Assembly: GCF_000828475.1 (NCBI RefSeq) | Contig: NZ_AP014648.1 | Span: forward strand, 1,891,400 to 1,955,399 | Direction of reading: 5' to 3' | Origin: Methyloceanibacter caenitepidi | GTDB lineage: Bacteria; Pseudomonadota; Alphaproteobacteria; Rhizobiales; Methyloligellaceae | Length of the DNA: 64,000 bases | Shown: in pieces, positions 19,193 to 29,039 of the stretch | Layout: each line of letters opens with the position of its first letter | Numbering within the stretch: position 1 is the stretch's first letter | Made by a program: the position numbers and the translations under genes | The notes under the pieces: generated by a model | The model's database searches: none | Told to the model about the DNA's origin: nothing | What the model saw: only the letters and a program-made list of their open reading frames with translations

Positions 19193-20950
19193 ATGGACGT
19201 ATTTTCTGGGTTCCACGGCCACGTTTTGGCGGCCGTTCAGCAGTTGAAACACGACGGCATCGTGCCGAAGGACGCCAATGTTGACGGCATAACCTTGGAG
19301 TCTCCCAAGGATTCCAGCCATGGCGACCTTGCGACCAACGCGGCCATGGTGTTGGCCAAGCCCGCGAAGCTTCCGCCGCGCGCGCTGGCCGAACGGATCG
19401 TTCCCTTACTGGCCTCCGATCCCTTCATCGAGAAGGTGGAGATCGCGGGACCCGGCTTCATCAATATGACGCTGAAACAGAGCTTCTGGCCGAGCGTGTG
19501 CCGCATGGTGCTGGAGCAGGGCGATAGTTTCGGCCGTAGCGCTATCGGCAAGGGCGAGGCGGTCAACGTCGAGTACGTGTCCGCCAATCCGACCGGGCCC
19601 ATGCATGTGGGCCATTGCCGCGGCGCCGTGTTCGGCGACGCGCTCGCCAATCTTCTGGCCTTTGCCGGCTACGACGTGACACGCGAGTACTACGTCAACG
19701 ACGCGGGCGCGCAGGTGGACGTGCTCGCGCGTTCCGCCTTCCTGCGCTACCGCGAGGCGCTCGGCGAGGACATCGGCGAAATACCCGAGGGTCTTTACCC
19801 CGGCGACTATCTGAAGCCCGTGGGCGAGAAACTTGCGAGCAATCACGGCCGCGACCTGCTCGACATGCCGGAAGCCGAATGGCTCCCGCCTGTGCGGAAT
19901 CTTGCCCTGACGGCGATGCTTGGCATGATCGAGGACGATCTGGCCCAGCTCGACATCCGTCACGACGTATTCTTCTCCGAGCGCTCGATGACCGACGGCA
20001 AGGACGAAGTGGGCGACACCATCGCCGATCTGACGTCGAAGGGGCTTGTCTACGAGGGGCGCTTGCCGCCGCCTAAGGGCAAGGTCGACGAGGATTGGGA
20101 AGACCGGATCCAGCTTCTGTTCCGCGCGAGCGAGTTCGGCGACGATCAGGACCGGCCTCTGGTCAAGGCGGATGGGACGTATACCTATTTTGCCGCCGAC
20201 ATCGCCTATCACTACGATAAGTTCAGACGCGGCTTTAGGTCGATGATCGACGTGTGGGGGGCCGATCACAGCGGTCACATCAAGCGCATGCAGTCGGCGC
20301 TCAAGGCGCTGACCGACGGCCAGGCCGATCTCGACGTCAAGATTTGCCAGCTCGTGCGGTTGTTTCGGGCCGGCGAGCCTGTGAAGATGTCCAAGCGTGC
20401 GGGGACGTTCGTGACATTGCGGGACGTCGTGGACGAAGTCGGCGCCGGCCCGGTTCGGTTCATGATGCTGTACCGGAAAAACGATGCGCCGCTCGATTTC
20501 GACTTCGCGAAAGTCACCGAGCAGTCGCGGGATAACCCGGTTTTTTACGTCCAATACGCTCACGCCCGGGCAAGCTCAGTCCAACGCAATGTTACCGAGG
20601 CGTTTCCGAACCTTGCGCTGGAGGGAGAACAATTGGCCTTAGCCGACCTCGATCGGTTGACGGATGAAGGCGATCTCGCGCTCATCCGCCGTATCGCCCA
20701 GTTCCCGCGGATCGTGGAAGCTGCTGCGGAGGCTCACGAGCCCCATCGGATCGCGTTCTATCTTTACGATCTTGCTGGAGACTTCCATGGTCTCTGGAAC
20801 AGAGGCAAAGACTTGCCACAATTACGTTTTATTCACCAAACTGACCGAGAGTTAACACGTGCCCGTGTTGCGCTTGTGGTAGCCACACAGCGGGTCTTGG
20901 CGTTGGGTTTGGGGATCCTCGGCGTTCACGCTTTGCAAGAATTGCATTAG
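19193..20950 (+). CDS. argS: Arginyl-tRNA synthetase
   Basis: 585 residues. An N-terminal additional domain (residues 1-110) precedes [21 protein letters not shown] with the HIGH-type motif HVGH. The insertion [15 protein letters not shown], the segment [17 protein letters not shown] and [16 protein letters not shown] (KMSK) are all present, as is the anticodon-binding domain with [16 protein letters not shown]. The C-terminal residues [20 protein letters not shown] are typical of ArgRS. It charges tRNA-Arg. Next gene starts 39 bases downstream, so co-transcription with the SPOR protein is likely. Confidence 0.97.
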   Translation: MDVFSGFHGHVLAAVQQLKHDGIVPKDANVDGITLESPKDSSHGDLATNAAMVLAKPAKLPPRALAERIVPLLASDPFIEKVEIAGPGFINMTLKQSFWPSVCRMVLEQGDSFGRSAIGKGEAVNVEYVSANPTGPMHVGHCRGAVFGDALANLLAFAGYDVTREYYVNDAGAQVDVLARSAFLRYREALGEDIGEIPEGLYPGDYLKPVGEKLASNHGRDLLDMPEAEWLPPVRNLALTAMLGMIEDDLAQLDIRHDVFFSERSMTDGKDEVGDTIADLTSKGLVYEGRLPPPKGKVDEDWEDRIQLLFRASEFGDDQDRPLVKADGTYTYFAADIAYHYDKFRRGFRSMIDVWGADHSGHIKRMQSALKALTDGQADLDVKICQLVRLFRAGEPVKMSKRAGTFVTLRDVVDEVGAGPVRFMMLYRKNDAPLDFDFAKVTEQSRDNPVFYVQYAHARASSVQRNVTEAFPNLALEGEQLALADLDRLTDEGDLALIRRIAQFPRIVEAAAEAHEPHRIAFYLYDLAGDFHGLWNRGKDLPQLRFIHQTDRELTRARVALVVATQRVLALGLGILGVHALQELH

Positions 20951-20989
20951 CGTAGCGCGAGAGCGCGGGGTGGTTCGAGGGAAGTAACC

Positions 20990-22966
20990 ATGTCCACGCA
21001 AGATGGTGGGTTTAGCCGCCAATATGGCGGAACTTCCGCATTCGATTCAAACTGGACCGAGGGCGTTAGCGCCCGAGGGCAGAACGCGACAAGCACGCCT
21101 GGGGTTCCATCGTGGGGGACAGGCCAGGCAAACACCGGAAAGAGTGAGGTACCTTCTATGGTTCAAGGAGCCGGCCGGCCAGGTCAGCCAAATCCCGGAC
21201 AGCGGTCCATTTTCGGAAATGGTGGCCCTTCGTTTGCGCAGATGCCGTCCTTCACGCCGGTGACACGCGGTGCACCGCAGCCCGCAGCTCCTGCCCAGCC
21301 CGCCGCGCCGCAGCCGGCTCCCGCAGCCTTCAGCCCTCCACCTCAGACGTTTGCCGACCCGGCACAGCGGCAGCCTCGGGCACCGCAGCCCCCCCAGGCC
21401 TTTTCGGGTCCTCCCCCGCATCATTCTCAGCCCCATCCGCAGCCTCAAGCCTATTCGGCGCCCACGGCCCCGCAGACCGGCACGCAGAGCAGGGAGCTTC
21501 CGGACTTCGGCTCCGTTAATCCGGGCTTCCCGGATTCGATTTTCGGCGACGTCAAACTCGGCGCCGGCGTCGAAGACGCGGACCTGGCGGATGGCGGCTT
21601 CCCCGAAGAGGACGCCTCGTTCCCGGACCCGTCCACCGCGGGCCATCACGCTGAACCTACGGGTTACGATGCCGCGCGACATCAATCTGAGGCCTACCAG
21701 CCCGAAGCCTATTCACACCAGCATCCCGGCGCCTACGAGCCGCAGCAGCCCGAAGCCTATGCGCAGCCCATGCCGGGTGCTGACGATGCAGCCATGTATG
21801 CGCAATACGGACATCAGCAGGATGCCGCCTACGGCCAGGAAGCCGCGTACGGTCAAGAAGCGTCTTACGGCCATGACGCGTCGTACGGCCAAGAAGCGTC
21901 GTACGGTCAAGAGACGCCTTACGGCCACGTGCCGCCGGCCGATCCCAGCAGGCAGTTGCAGACGCTCGATCCCAATTACGGGCAGCCGCCCCATATCCCG
22001 CTTGGCGATCCGGGCGCCGGTATGCCGGGTGGGCATCAGGACTTTCTCGACGACAGCGGTGACGCGGACTTCATGGACGCCAGCATTGCCGCGGCGGACA
22101 CGGGCCTCAAATCCAAGATCATGGGCACCCTCAAGGGCCGCAGCACCGTCATGGTCGCCAGCGCGCTCCTGGGCGCTATCGCCCTCGGTGGTGCGCTCGC
22201 GTACGCCTACAAGCAGAGCGGCGGTGCCATCGGTAGCGGTGACGCGCCGATCGTGACGGCCGACGCCTCTCCCGTGAAGGCCGCGCCGGACTCCCCGGGC
22301 GGCAAAGAGTTTCCGCACAAGAACAAGCTGATTTACGACCGCTTGACGAACGGCGCTAGCCCTGAGTCCGAGCGTCTTGTGCCGCGTCAGGAAGACGTGG
22401 CCGTACCGGCGCTGCCGCCGGCAACCGCCACGGCCGGTCTCCCGGATTCGGTCGCCACGGCCGGGCCCGCCGGCGACACGGGCGGCCCGCGTAAGGTTCA
22501 GACAATGGTTGTCAATCCGGACGGGTCGGTCGAGGCCCCCGCCGCCACCGCGGCAGCCGATCAGGCTACAGCTCAGGCAAACGCCGCCGCCGCGCAGGCC
22601 AACGGCATGATGGCGCAGCCGAACATGATGCCGGTTCCGTCCATCCAGCAGCCGGCAGCCGCGCCGCAGCAGATGGCCGCCGCGGCGCCTACAGCGGCCA
22701 CGCCGGACGCATCGTCTTCCTATGTGGTTCAGCTCGGCTCCACCAAGAGCCAGACCGATGCCCTGGCGAACTTTGCCGACGCTCAGCAGAAATATCCGAG
22801 CCTTCTCGGCAGCTATCAGCCGCTCGTCCGCAAGACCGATCTCGGACCGAAAGGGACGTGGTATCGGCTTCAGGTCGGACCTCTCGCCGACAAGGACGCC
22901 GCCTACCGGCTTTGCGGCCAGCTGAAGGCCAAGGGCCATGGCGATTGCCTGGTGATGGCGCAGTAG
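20990..22966 (+). CDS. SPOR-domain membrane protein with Q/P-rich N-terminal region
   Basis: 658 residues with one membrane segment (about 386-406, VMVASALLGAIALGGALAYA). The N-terminal 380 residues are cytoplasmic, low complexity and rich in Pro, Gln, Ala; residues about 279-315 hold tandem six-residue repeats of the type AYGQEA/SYGHDA. After the membrane segment comes an Ala/Pro linker and a C-terminal SPOR domain (about 577-655, YVVQLGSTKSQTDA, WYRLQVGPLADKDAA). SPOR domains bind denuded peptidoglycan at division sites, so a role in cell division or wall maintenance is likely. It lies between argS and nagZ, an arrangement common in alphaproteobacteria, and may be co-transcribed with both. 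Confidence 0.88.
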   Translation: MSTQDGGFSRQYGGTSAFDSNWTEGVSARGQNATSTPGVPSWGTGQANTGKSEVPSMVQGAGRPGQPNPGQRSIFGNGGPSFAQMPSFTPVTRGAPQPAAPAQPAAPQPAPAAFSPPPQTFADPAQRQPRAPQPPQAFSGPPPHHSQPHPQPQAYSAPTAPQTGTQSRELPDFGSVNPGFPDSIFGDVKLGAGVEDADLADGGFPEEDASFPDPSTAGHHAEPTGYDAARHQSEAYQPEAYSHQHPGAYEPQQPEAYAQPMPGADDAAMYAQYGHQQDAAYGQEAAYGQEASYGHDASYGQEASYGQETPYGHVPPADPSRQLQTLDPNYGQPPHIPLGDPGAGMPGGHQDFLDDSGDADFMDASIAAADTGLKSKIMGTLKGRSTVMVASALLGAIALGGALAYAYKQSGGAIGSGDAPIVTADASPVKAAPDSPGGKEFPHKNKLIYDRLTNGASPESERLVPRQEDVAVPALPPATATAGLPDSVATAGPAGDTGGPRKVQTMVVNPDGSVEAPAATAAADQATAQANAAAAQANGMMAQPNMMPVPSIQQPAAAPQQMAAAAPTAATPDASSSYVVQLGSTKSQTDALANFADAQQKYPSLLGSYQPLVRKTDLGPKGTWYRLQVGPLADKDAAYRLCGQLKAKGHGDCLVMAQ

Positions 22967-23017
22967 GACAGCCACAGACTGCTTGACCGTGACGCGTCCT
23001 GGGGCTAGCCCCGGAGC

Positions 23018-24067
23018 ATGGCATTCAAGGCTTTCATCTCGGGGTGTGCGACCACGGCCCTGACGACCGCCGAGCGCGATCTTTTCGCAGCGGAGCGCCC
23101 CTGCGGTCTCATTCTGTTCAGGCGGAATGTCGAGAACCCTGGCCAGGTCCAGGCGCTTGTCTCCGACTTCAAGCAAGCGGTCGGGACGGAGGACGTCCTC
23201 GTTCTTATTGATCAGGAGGGCGGACGCGTCCAGCGGCTGCGCCCACCTTTTTGGCGGGAGATGCCGCCCGCGCAGGTGTTCGGCGATCTCTATGCGAAAG
23301 ACGAATTTGCGGGGCGACGCGCGGCTTTCGCGGCGGCGCGCTTGATGGCAGCGGAACTCCACGACCTCGGTATCAACGTGGACTGCGCGCCCTGTATCGA
23401 CGTGCGCCATCCGGGCGCTCACGACATCATTGGTGATAGGGCCTTTTCCACAGATCCCCAGACCGTTGCGGTCTTGGGCCGTGCCGTGATGAACGGCATG
23501 CTGGCCGGGGGCGTCTTGCCGGTCATCAAGCATGTGCCGGGCCACGGGCGGGCTTTAGCCGACAGCCATAAGTCGTTGCCCCATATCGATGTTTCGCGCG
23601 ACGCCCTGGAGGCTGTCGACTTCCTGCCCTTCCGGGAACTGCAGGACGCGCCCTTGGCCATGACGGCCCATGTCCTGTTACCCGCCTATGACGAGCGGAA
23701 CCCCGCGACGCTGTCTCCGGCTATAATGAAGGAAGTGATTCGCGATCAATTGGGACTGACCGGTTTGATCATGACCGACGACATCTGCATGAAGGCGCTT
23801 TCGGGGACACCCGGGGAGTTGACCCATGCAGTCATCGAGGCCGGATGCGACGTGGCGCTCCATTGCAGCGGCAAATTCGACGAGATGGTCGATGTCGCAG
23901 GCGCGGCCCCGGAATTGGCCGGAGAGTCGCTCGATCGGTTCGAGAATGCGTTCGCGTGCCTCTACGATCCCGAACCGTTCGATGAAGCCGAGGCGATGGC
24001 CCTGGTGAACGAAGCCGCCGCGATACGCGTTGCGGAAGTAGGTGCCGATCCGACGGAGCAGGTATGA
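23018..24067 (+). CDS. nagZ: Beta-N-acetylhexosaminidase (peptidoglycan recycling)
   Basis: 349 residues of glycoside hydrolase family 3. Signatures include LILFRRNVENPGQ, LIDQEGGRVQRL, INVDCAPCIDV, the loop IKHVPGHGRALADSHKSLP with the NagZ-specific Asp-His dyad, and LIMTDDICMKAL with the nucleophilic aspartate near residue 254. NagZ removes N-acetylglucosamine from anhydromuropeptides in the cytoplasm. No signal peptide. Start ATG with CGGAG upstream. It overlaps scpA by four bases (ATGA). Confidence 0.94.
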   Translation: MAFKAFISGCATTALTTAERDLFAAERPCGLILFRRNVENPGQVQALVSDFKQAVGTEDVLVLIDQEGGRVQRLRPPFWREMPPAQVFGDLYAKDEFAGRRAAFAAARLMAAELHDLGINVDCAPCIDVRHPGAHDIIGDRAFSTDPQTVAVLGRAVMNGMLAGGVLPVIKHVPGHGRALADSHKSLPHIDVSRDALEAVDFLPFRELQDAPLAMTAHVLLPAYDERNPATLSPAIMKEVIRDQLGLTGLIMTDDICMKALSGTPGELTHAVIEAGCDVALHCSGKFDEMVDVAGAAPELAGESLDRFENAFACLYDPEPFDEAEAMALVNEAAAIRVAEVGADPTEQV

Positions 24068-24921
24068 CCGAAGACGGCGAGACGGATCAGACGGAAGGCC
24101 CTGACGGCGGACCCGAAGTGGCGCATGCGGCTGTTGCAGCCGATGCCGCTAGCTGGGAATTCGCCGAGCAGGACACAGACGAGGACGAAAAGCTCCGCGT
24201 GGACGTTGAGGGCTTCGAGGGCCCGCTCGACCTTCTTCTGGCCATGGCGCGCACACAGAAAGTGGACCTCGCCAAGATTTCCGTTCTCGATCTTGCCCGG
24301 CAATATCTCGAGTTCATTGACGAGGCCAAACGCCTGCGTCTGGAATTGGCCGCGGACTATCTCGTGATGGCCGCGTGGTTGACGTTCTTGAAGTCGAAGC
24401 TGCTGCTGCCGCCGGAGCCTTCGAACGAAGACGAACTCTCGGGCGAGGAACTCGCGGCGATGCTCGCCTTCCGGCTGCAGCGTCTCGACGCCATGCGCGA
24501 TGCGGCCGCGCAGTTGATGACCCGCAAGCGCCTTGGCCGGGACGTGTTTCCGCGCGGGGAGCCGGAGCCCATTCGCGTGACGCGTACCAGCGTGTACGAC
24601 GCCAACGTCTACGACCTCCTGAAGGCCTACGCGCAGCAGCGCCAGCGAAATGCAGTGCGAACGCTGCACATGGAGAAGCGGACGGTCTGGTCGTTGAAGG
24701 AAGCGCGTGACGAACTGGAACGTCTCCTGGGCATGGCCTGCGACTGGGCGCCGCTCGATCAGATTCTGGCGGAGTTCTTGGTCGAGCCCGAAATCAGGCG
24801 TACGGCGCTGGCATCCAGTTTCACGGCGACCCTCGAGATGACACGCGAGGGGGCGCTGGAGATCCGCCAGGCGAAGTCGTTTGCGCCGCTTTTGGTGCGC
24901 CGGCGAGGCGAAGCAGGTTAG
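24064..24921 (+). CDS. scpA: Segregation and condensation protein A
   Basis: 285 residues. After an acidic 40-residue leader the kleisin core begins at DVEGFEGPLDLLLAMARTQKV-like sequence (read in parts EGFEGPLDLLL, ARTQKVDLAKISVLDLA) and continues with YLVMAAWLTFLKSKLLLP. The winged-helix C-terminus includes LEMTREGALEIRQ. ScpA links the two Smc heads and binds ScpB. The start overlaps the nagZ stop, and scpB follows after 93 bases; nagZ-scpA-scpB is a common alphaproteobacterial block. Confidence 0.94.
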   Translation: MTEDGETDQTEGPDGGPEVAHAAVAADAASWEFAEQDTDEDEKLRVDVEGFEGPLDLLLAMARTQKVDLAKISVLDLARQYLEFIDEAKRLRLELAADYLVMAAWLTFLKSKLLLPPEPSNEDELSGEELAAMLAFRLQRLDAMRDAAAQLMTRKRLGRDVFPRGEPEPIRVTRTSVYDANVYDLLKAYAQQRQRNAVRTLHMEKRTVWSLKEARDELERLLGMACDWAPLDQILAEFLVEPEIRRTALASSFTATLEMTREGALEIRQAKSFAPLLVRRRGEAG

Positions 24922-25014
24922 CGGGCGGCGGACAGGCGCCGTTCGATCGAGTTGGTGGAGTCCGATTAGCGAGGGTTAGCGTCGACGGAATTCAAAATCG
25001 CGAAGGGGTGCGCT

Positions 25015-26067
25015 ATGTCGAAGCCCAAACTGTCGCCATCGAAGTCCGCTCGGATCAAGCGGGAGGTCTCCCGGAGGATCCCGGCGAAGACTGGGGGGCC
25101 GACGCTCGCAGAGGTCCTGAACGGCCTGTCGGATTTCGCGCACACCCTTCGCGAGAGCGAAGCGACGCTCCAGCAATTCGATGAGGTTTTGAAAACGGTG
25201 GGCGCAGATCCCACGAATGTGTCGCACTTGGAGGCGAAAAAGACGGTGATAACTAAAGGCGCGGGGGCGCAAATGTCGGCAAAGCAAGCGGAAAGGGTAA
25301 CTGACGTGACGGCAGAAAGGGATGAGCAGGGCGCGGATGCGCCGATGCTGCCACTGCCGTCCAACGTGATGGCGCTGCCGTCGGCTGACCGGCGGGAGAA
25401 GCTGCGCATCATCGAGGCCCTCCTGTTCGCGGCCAAGGAGCCCCTGAAGGAGAAGGAACTGGCTCTCCACTTCGGAGCCGAAGAGGACGTTCAGGCGCTC
25501 TTGGAGGAGCTCCAGGGGCTCTATGCCGGGCGCGGCGTCAATCTCGTCCGCGTGGCCGGGAAGTGGGCCTTCCGGACGGCGGACGACCTTTCCTACCTCC
25601 TGGAGCGCCAAGCCGTCGCACAGCGGCGTCTGTCGCGCGCGGCGCTGGAGACCTTGGCGATCATTGCCTACCACCAGCCCGTCACCCGGGCCGAGATCGA
25701 AGAAATTCGCGGCGTCTCGACGTCGAAGGGGACGCTGGACGTGCTCCTGGAGACCGGGTGGGTCAAGCTCAGAGGCCGCCGCCGGGCGCCGGGCCGGCCC
25801 GTGACCTACGGCACCACGGACGACTTCCTGGAGCATTTCGGATTCGAACAGATTCAGGATCTTCCGGGACTGCGGGAACTCAAGGGGGCCGGCCTCCTGG
25901 ATTCGAACCTGCCGCCGGGCTTCTCGATGCCGAGCCCGGACGATGCCCCCGAACTCCGTGAGGACGAGGACCCGCTCGACGACGAAGAGGGCGAGGAGCC
26001 GCTGGGCGCCGACGACGACGACGTTCTCGCAGAGGACGAGCCTGCCGAGACTGAGCAGAGCGACTAG
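25015..26067 (+). CDS. scpB: Segregation and condensation protein B, with N-terminal extension
   Basis: 350 residues, longer than the usual 200-250. The ScpB core runs from about residue 125 (LRIIEALLFAAKEPLKEKEL) through two winged helices (RRLSRAALETLAIIAYHQP, ITRAEIEE-like VTRAEIEEIRGVS, DFLEHFGFEQIQDLPGL). The C-terminal 60 residues are strongly acidic. The first 86 residues are a basic, helical extension I do not recognise. An in-frame ATG at 25273 would give a protein of more normal length, but ATG 25015 has the better ribosome binding site (GAAGGGG). ScpB dimers complete the Smc-ScpAB condensin. Confidence 0.88.
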   Translation: MSKPKLSPSKSARIKREVSRRIPAKTGGPTLAEVLNGLSDFAHTLRESEATLQQFDEVLKTVGADPTNVSHLEAKKTVITKGAGAQMSAKQAERVTDVTAERDEQGADAPMLPLPSNVMALPSADRREKLRIIEALLFAAKEPLKEKELALHFGAEEDVQALLEELQGLYAGRGVNLVRVAGKWAFRTADDLSYLLERQAVAQRRLSRAALETLAIIAYHQPVTRAEIEEIRGVSTSKGTLDVLLETGWVKLRGRRRAPGRPVTYGTTDDFLEHFGFEQIQDLPGLRELKGAGLLDSNLPPGFSMPSPDDAPELREDEDPLDDEEGEEPLGADDDDVLAEDEPAETEQSD

Positions 26068-26143
26068 GCGACGCTTGGCCGTGACGCCGCAGCGCTGCAT
26101 TGAAGCGTTGCGTATCCGGCTTCGGGTCGCGTAGACCATTGCA

Positions 26144-27271
26144 ATGCTCAACGTATTCAAGGCTCGGGCCGGGGGTGGCGCCAACGGCCCGCTCCGGACC
26201 GGACGGGGGAAAGCCGCCGTCACCTTCGCGGCTCGTCTCGGCGTCGATCATGTTTCCCGCCGCTACGGCCAGTCCTTCGCGCTCAAGGATGTCACGCTAG
26301 AGGTAGAGCCAAGCAAGATTCTCTGCCTGCTCGGGCCCTCGGGCTGCGGTAAGACGACTCTGCTTCGGATCATCGCCGGCGTGGAGGCGCCGACCAGCGG
26401 CGTCATTCGGCTAGAAGGCGATGAGGTGGCGGGGCCCGATCGCTTCGTGCCGCCCGAGAAGCGCGGTGTGGGGCTCATGTTTCAGGACTTCGCCCTGTTT
26501 CCGCATCTCACGATCCTGGACAACGTCGCCTTCGGCCTGCGCGCGCTGACGAAACAGGAAGCAAGGGCGGAAGCGCACGCGGCGCTAGAGCGCGTCGGTC
26601 TCGCCCACTACGAGAACGAGTATCCGCACATCCTGTCTGGCGGTCAGCAGCAACGCGTGGCGCTCGCCCGCGCCATTGCGCCGCGTCCGGGCGTTATCCT
26701 CATGGACGAGCCGTTCTCAGGGTTGGACTCGCAACTGCGCGAGAGCATGCGCGAAGAGACCCTGGCGATCATCCGGGAGTCGCGCGCAACCTGTATCGTC
26801 GTCACCCATGACGCGGAAGAGGCCATGCGCATGGGCGACGTCATCGCCCTGATGCGCGAGGGCCGTGTCGTGCAGATGGGCCCGCCGCTGGACCTATATC
26901 GCACGCCCAAGGACATTTTCGCCGCCCGCACATTCTCCGATCTGAACGAGTTGCCGGCACGCGTGCAAGGCGGACGGGCGGAAACGCCGCTCGGCACTTT
27001 CGCGGCGCCGGACTTCGAAGACGGCACGAGCGTGATCGTGTGCGTGCGGCAAGGGGGAATTCGTCTGCTCGAGGCGGGGCAAGGAACGCCAGGGCGCGTA
27101 CTGGACTCGCGCTTCCTCGGCGATGTGGGGCTGCTCGAGATCGCCGTGGACGGCGTCGCGGCGCCCGTCCTCGTGCGTGTGCGTGAAGCGGACATGCCTG
27201 TGCGCGGTACGGAACTCGGTGTCGGTGTCGACGAAAGCGCGGTGCTCATCTTCGCTGGGCAGGACGACTAA
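26144..27271 (+). CDS. ABC transporter ATP-binding protein, FbpC/PotA-like, orphan
   Basis: 375 residues. Walker A GPSGCGKTT lies at about 64-72, the Q-loop in LMFQDFALFPHLT, signature LSGGQQQR at about 164, Walker B VILMDEP at about 184-190 and the H-loop VVTHD at about 219. The C-terminal 100 residues form a TOBE-like domain. This matches the iron(III)/polyamine/sulfate import ATPase group, with a 35-residue N-terminal addition. No permease or binding protein gene is in the window; it sits between scpB and tatA. A GCCCAA-T-TTGGGC dyad follows directly after the stop. Confidence 0.88.
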   Translation: MLNVFKARAGGGANGPLRTGRGKAAVTFAARLGVDHVSRRYGQSFALKDVTLEVEPSKILCLLGPSGCGKTTLLRIIAGVEAPTSGVIRLEGDEVAGPDRFVPPEKRGVGLMFQDFALFPHLTILDNVAFGLRALTKQEARAEAHAALERVGLAHYENEYPHILSGGQQQRVALARAIAPRPGVILMDEPFSGLDSQLRESMREETLAIIRESRATCIVVTHDAEEAMRMGDVIALMREGRVVQMGPPLDLYRTPKDIFAARTFSDLNELPARVQGGRAETPLGTFAAPDFEDGTSVIVCVRQGGIRLLEAGQGTPGRVLDSRFLGDVGLLEIAVDGVAAPVLVRVREADMPVRGTELGVGVDESAVLIFAGQDD

Positions 27272-27393
27272 GCGCCCAATTTGGGCTCCCGGACCGCTGC
27301 TTGCGGTGCGGGGTTCTTTGCTGCCATAGTGCGGCCAAATCGTTGAAACGTATGGCGTGATCTCCGCACCAGGAGACGGCCACGGAGGTCGTT

Positions 27394-27621
27394 ATGGGAC
27401 CAAGTTGGTGGCAGATTCTGATCGTCCTGCTTCTGTTCGTACTGCTTTTCGGCCGGGGCAAGATCTCCGACCTGATGGGTGACGTTGCGAAGGGCATCAA
27501 GAGCTTTAAGTCGGGACTTGCCGACGACGAGAAGGATGCCGAGGACGCCAAGGTCATCCAACACGAGAGCCCGGTGCCGCCGTCGAAGGCGCACAAGACC
27601 GAAAAGCAGAAATCGAGCTAG
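27394..27621 (+). CDS. tatA: Sec-independent protein translocase subunit TatA
   Basis: 75 residues. A short N-terminal membrane helix ([21 protein letters not shown]) with the FGRGKI hinge is followed by an amphipathic helix [17 protein letters not shown] and a charged tail. TatA oligomers form the translocation path for folded twin-arginine substrates. First gene of tatABC. Confidence 0.93.
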   Translation: MGPSWWQILIVLLLFVLLFGRGKISDLMGDVAKGIKSFKSGLADDEKDAEDAKVIQHESPVPPSKAHKTEKQKSS

Positions 27622-27684
27622 GCGCGGCGCTTTCGCGAGGCCGGACCGGTCCGCGCGCGCCCTCGCGACACGTGCATCAAGCCC

Positions 27685-28191
27685 ATGCTGGACATTGGTT
27701 GGTCGGAACTGTTGGTGGTCGCCATCGTGGCGATCGTGGTGGTCGGCCCGAAGGACCTACCCAAGCTCATGCGCACGGTCGGCTTCTATGTCGGCAAGGC
27801 GCGGCGCGCGGCTGCTGATTTCCAGCGCCAGTTCAACGAGGCCATTGCAGAGAGCGAAGCGGACGAGGTCCGGAAGAACCTCGAGGCGATCCGCGCCAAT
27901 ATGGGACCGGCGCCGGACCTCAACCAGCCGATCGGCAAGCCGCTGATGAGAGGCCCTTCGGCGCCCGTCGAAACCGATTTCGTGACACCGCCTGAGACGA
28001 CGGCCAAAGAACCCGCGCTGCCCGAGCCGCCGGCCAAGCAGGCGGCGACGAAGAAAACACCGGCCAAGAAGACTACTGCGAAGAAGACCCCGGCAAAGAA
28101 GGCCCCTGCAAAGAAGAAGGCGCCGGCCAAGAAGTCCGGCGCGGCCAAGAAGGCAGCACAGGCCGGCGACAGCGGCGAGCCCAAGCCGTGA
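27685..28191 (+). CDS. tatB: Sec-independent protein translocase subunit TatB
   Basis: 168 residues. The N-terminus MLDIGWSELLVVAIVAIVVV and GPKDLPKLMRTVG is the typical TatB helix with the Gly-Pro hinge, followed by an amphipathic helix with RRAAADFQRQFNEA. Residues about 115-160 are a lysine/alanine/proline-rich repeat (KKTPAKKTTAKK pattern) that is longer than usual and low complexity. TatB with TatC forms the twin-arginine signal receptor. It overlaps tatC by four bases. Confidence 0.93.
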   Translation: MLDIGWSELLVVAIVAIVVVGPKDLPKLMRTVGFYVGKARRAAADFQRQFNEAIAESEADEVRKNLEAIRANMGPAPDLNQPIGKPLMRGPSAPVETDFVTPPETTAKEPALPEPPAKQAATKKTPAKKTTAKKTPAKKAPAKKKAPAKKSGAAKKAAQAGDSGEPKP

Positions 28192-29018
28192 CCGACGAAA
28201 AAGCTGTTACCGATGAAAATGCCGTGAGCGACGAAGAAGACATCAACGACAGCAAGGCGCCGCTCATCGATCATCTGATCGAGCTGAGACGGCGGCTCTT
28301 ATGGGCGCTCGCCGCGACCTTCGTCGCATTCCTCGTGTGCTTCTGGTTCGCCAAACCCATCTACAATCTGCTGCTGTGGCCGTATCGCTGGGCCGCAGGC
28401 GTCGATGCACCCATCGAGCTGATCTACACGGCGCCCCAGGAATTCTTCTTCACCCAGGTCAAGCTCGCCCTGTTCGGCGCCATTTTCATCGCCTTCCCGG
28501 TGATTGCCTCACAGCTCTACATGTTCGTGGCGCCGGGCCTCTATCGCAGCGAACGTAAGGCGTTTCTGCCGTTCCTGATCGCGACCCCCATCCTATTCCT
28601 GATCGGCGCCGCGCTCGTCTATTTCGTGGCCATGCCGCTCGCCATGACGTTCTTCCTGTCGATGCAGGAGACCGGCGACAGCGGGGTTCAGATCCTGCTG
28701 ACTGCGAAAGTCAGCGAGTACCTGTCCCTGATCATGATGCTGATTATCGGTTTCGGCATCTGCTTCCAGCTGCCGGTTCTACTCACGCTGCTGGCGCGGG
28801 CAGGGCTGGTCGGTTCCGGCACGTTGAAGCACTACCGGCGCCACGCCATTCTCGGCGTGTTTGTCGTGGCCGCGGTGCTGACCCCGCCGGACCCGGTCAG
28901 CCAGGTGGCTCTGGCGGTGCCCACGCTGCTTCTCTACGAGATCTCGATCATCGCCGTACGCATGGTGGAGAAGAAGCGGGCGGCGGCTGAGGCGCCATCC
29001 ACGGCACCGTCGTCTTAG
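28188..29018 (+). CDS. tatC: Sec-independent protein translocase subunit TatC
   Basis: 276 residues with six membrane helices. Family signatures are IDHLIELRRRLLWAL near the N-terminus, APQEFFFTQVKLALFGA, and FGICFQLPVLLTLLARAGLV; the loop LYRSERKAFLPF is also typical. TatC recognises the RR motif of substrates. A GTG start at 28188 overlaps tatB. An 8-bp hairpin starts at the stop codon. Confidence 0.95.
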   Translation: MTDEKAVTDENAVSDEEDINDSKAPLIDHLIELRRRLLWALAATFVAFLVCFWFAKPIYNLLLWPYRWAAGVDAPIELIYTAPQEFFFTQVKLALFGAIFIAFPVIASQLYMFVAPGLYRSERKAFLPFLIATPILFLIGAALVYFVAMPLAMTFFLSMQETGDSGVQILLTAKVSEYLSLIMMLIIGFGICFQLPVLLTLLARAGLVGSGTLKHYRRHAILGVFVVAAVLTPPDPVSQVALAVPTLLLYEISIIAVRMVEKKRAAAEAPSTAPSS

Positions 29019-29039
29019 GGCAAGCGCCCTAGCTTGCCC
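29018..29039 (+). terminator. Hairpin after tatC
   Basis: GGGCAAGC and GCTTGCCC pair around a six-base loop starting at the last base of the tatC stop. There is no U-tract, so termination strength is uncertain. Confidence 0.5.

Noticed and set aside
21713..23545. Long minus-strand open frame (610 codons) under the SPOR protein and nagZ
   Set aside because: Arg/Gly/His-rich shadow crossing two well-supported genes; no family features.
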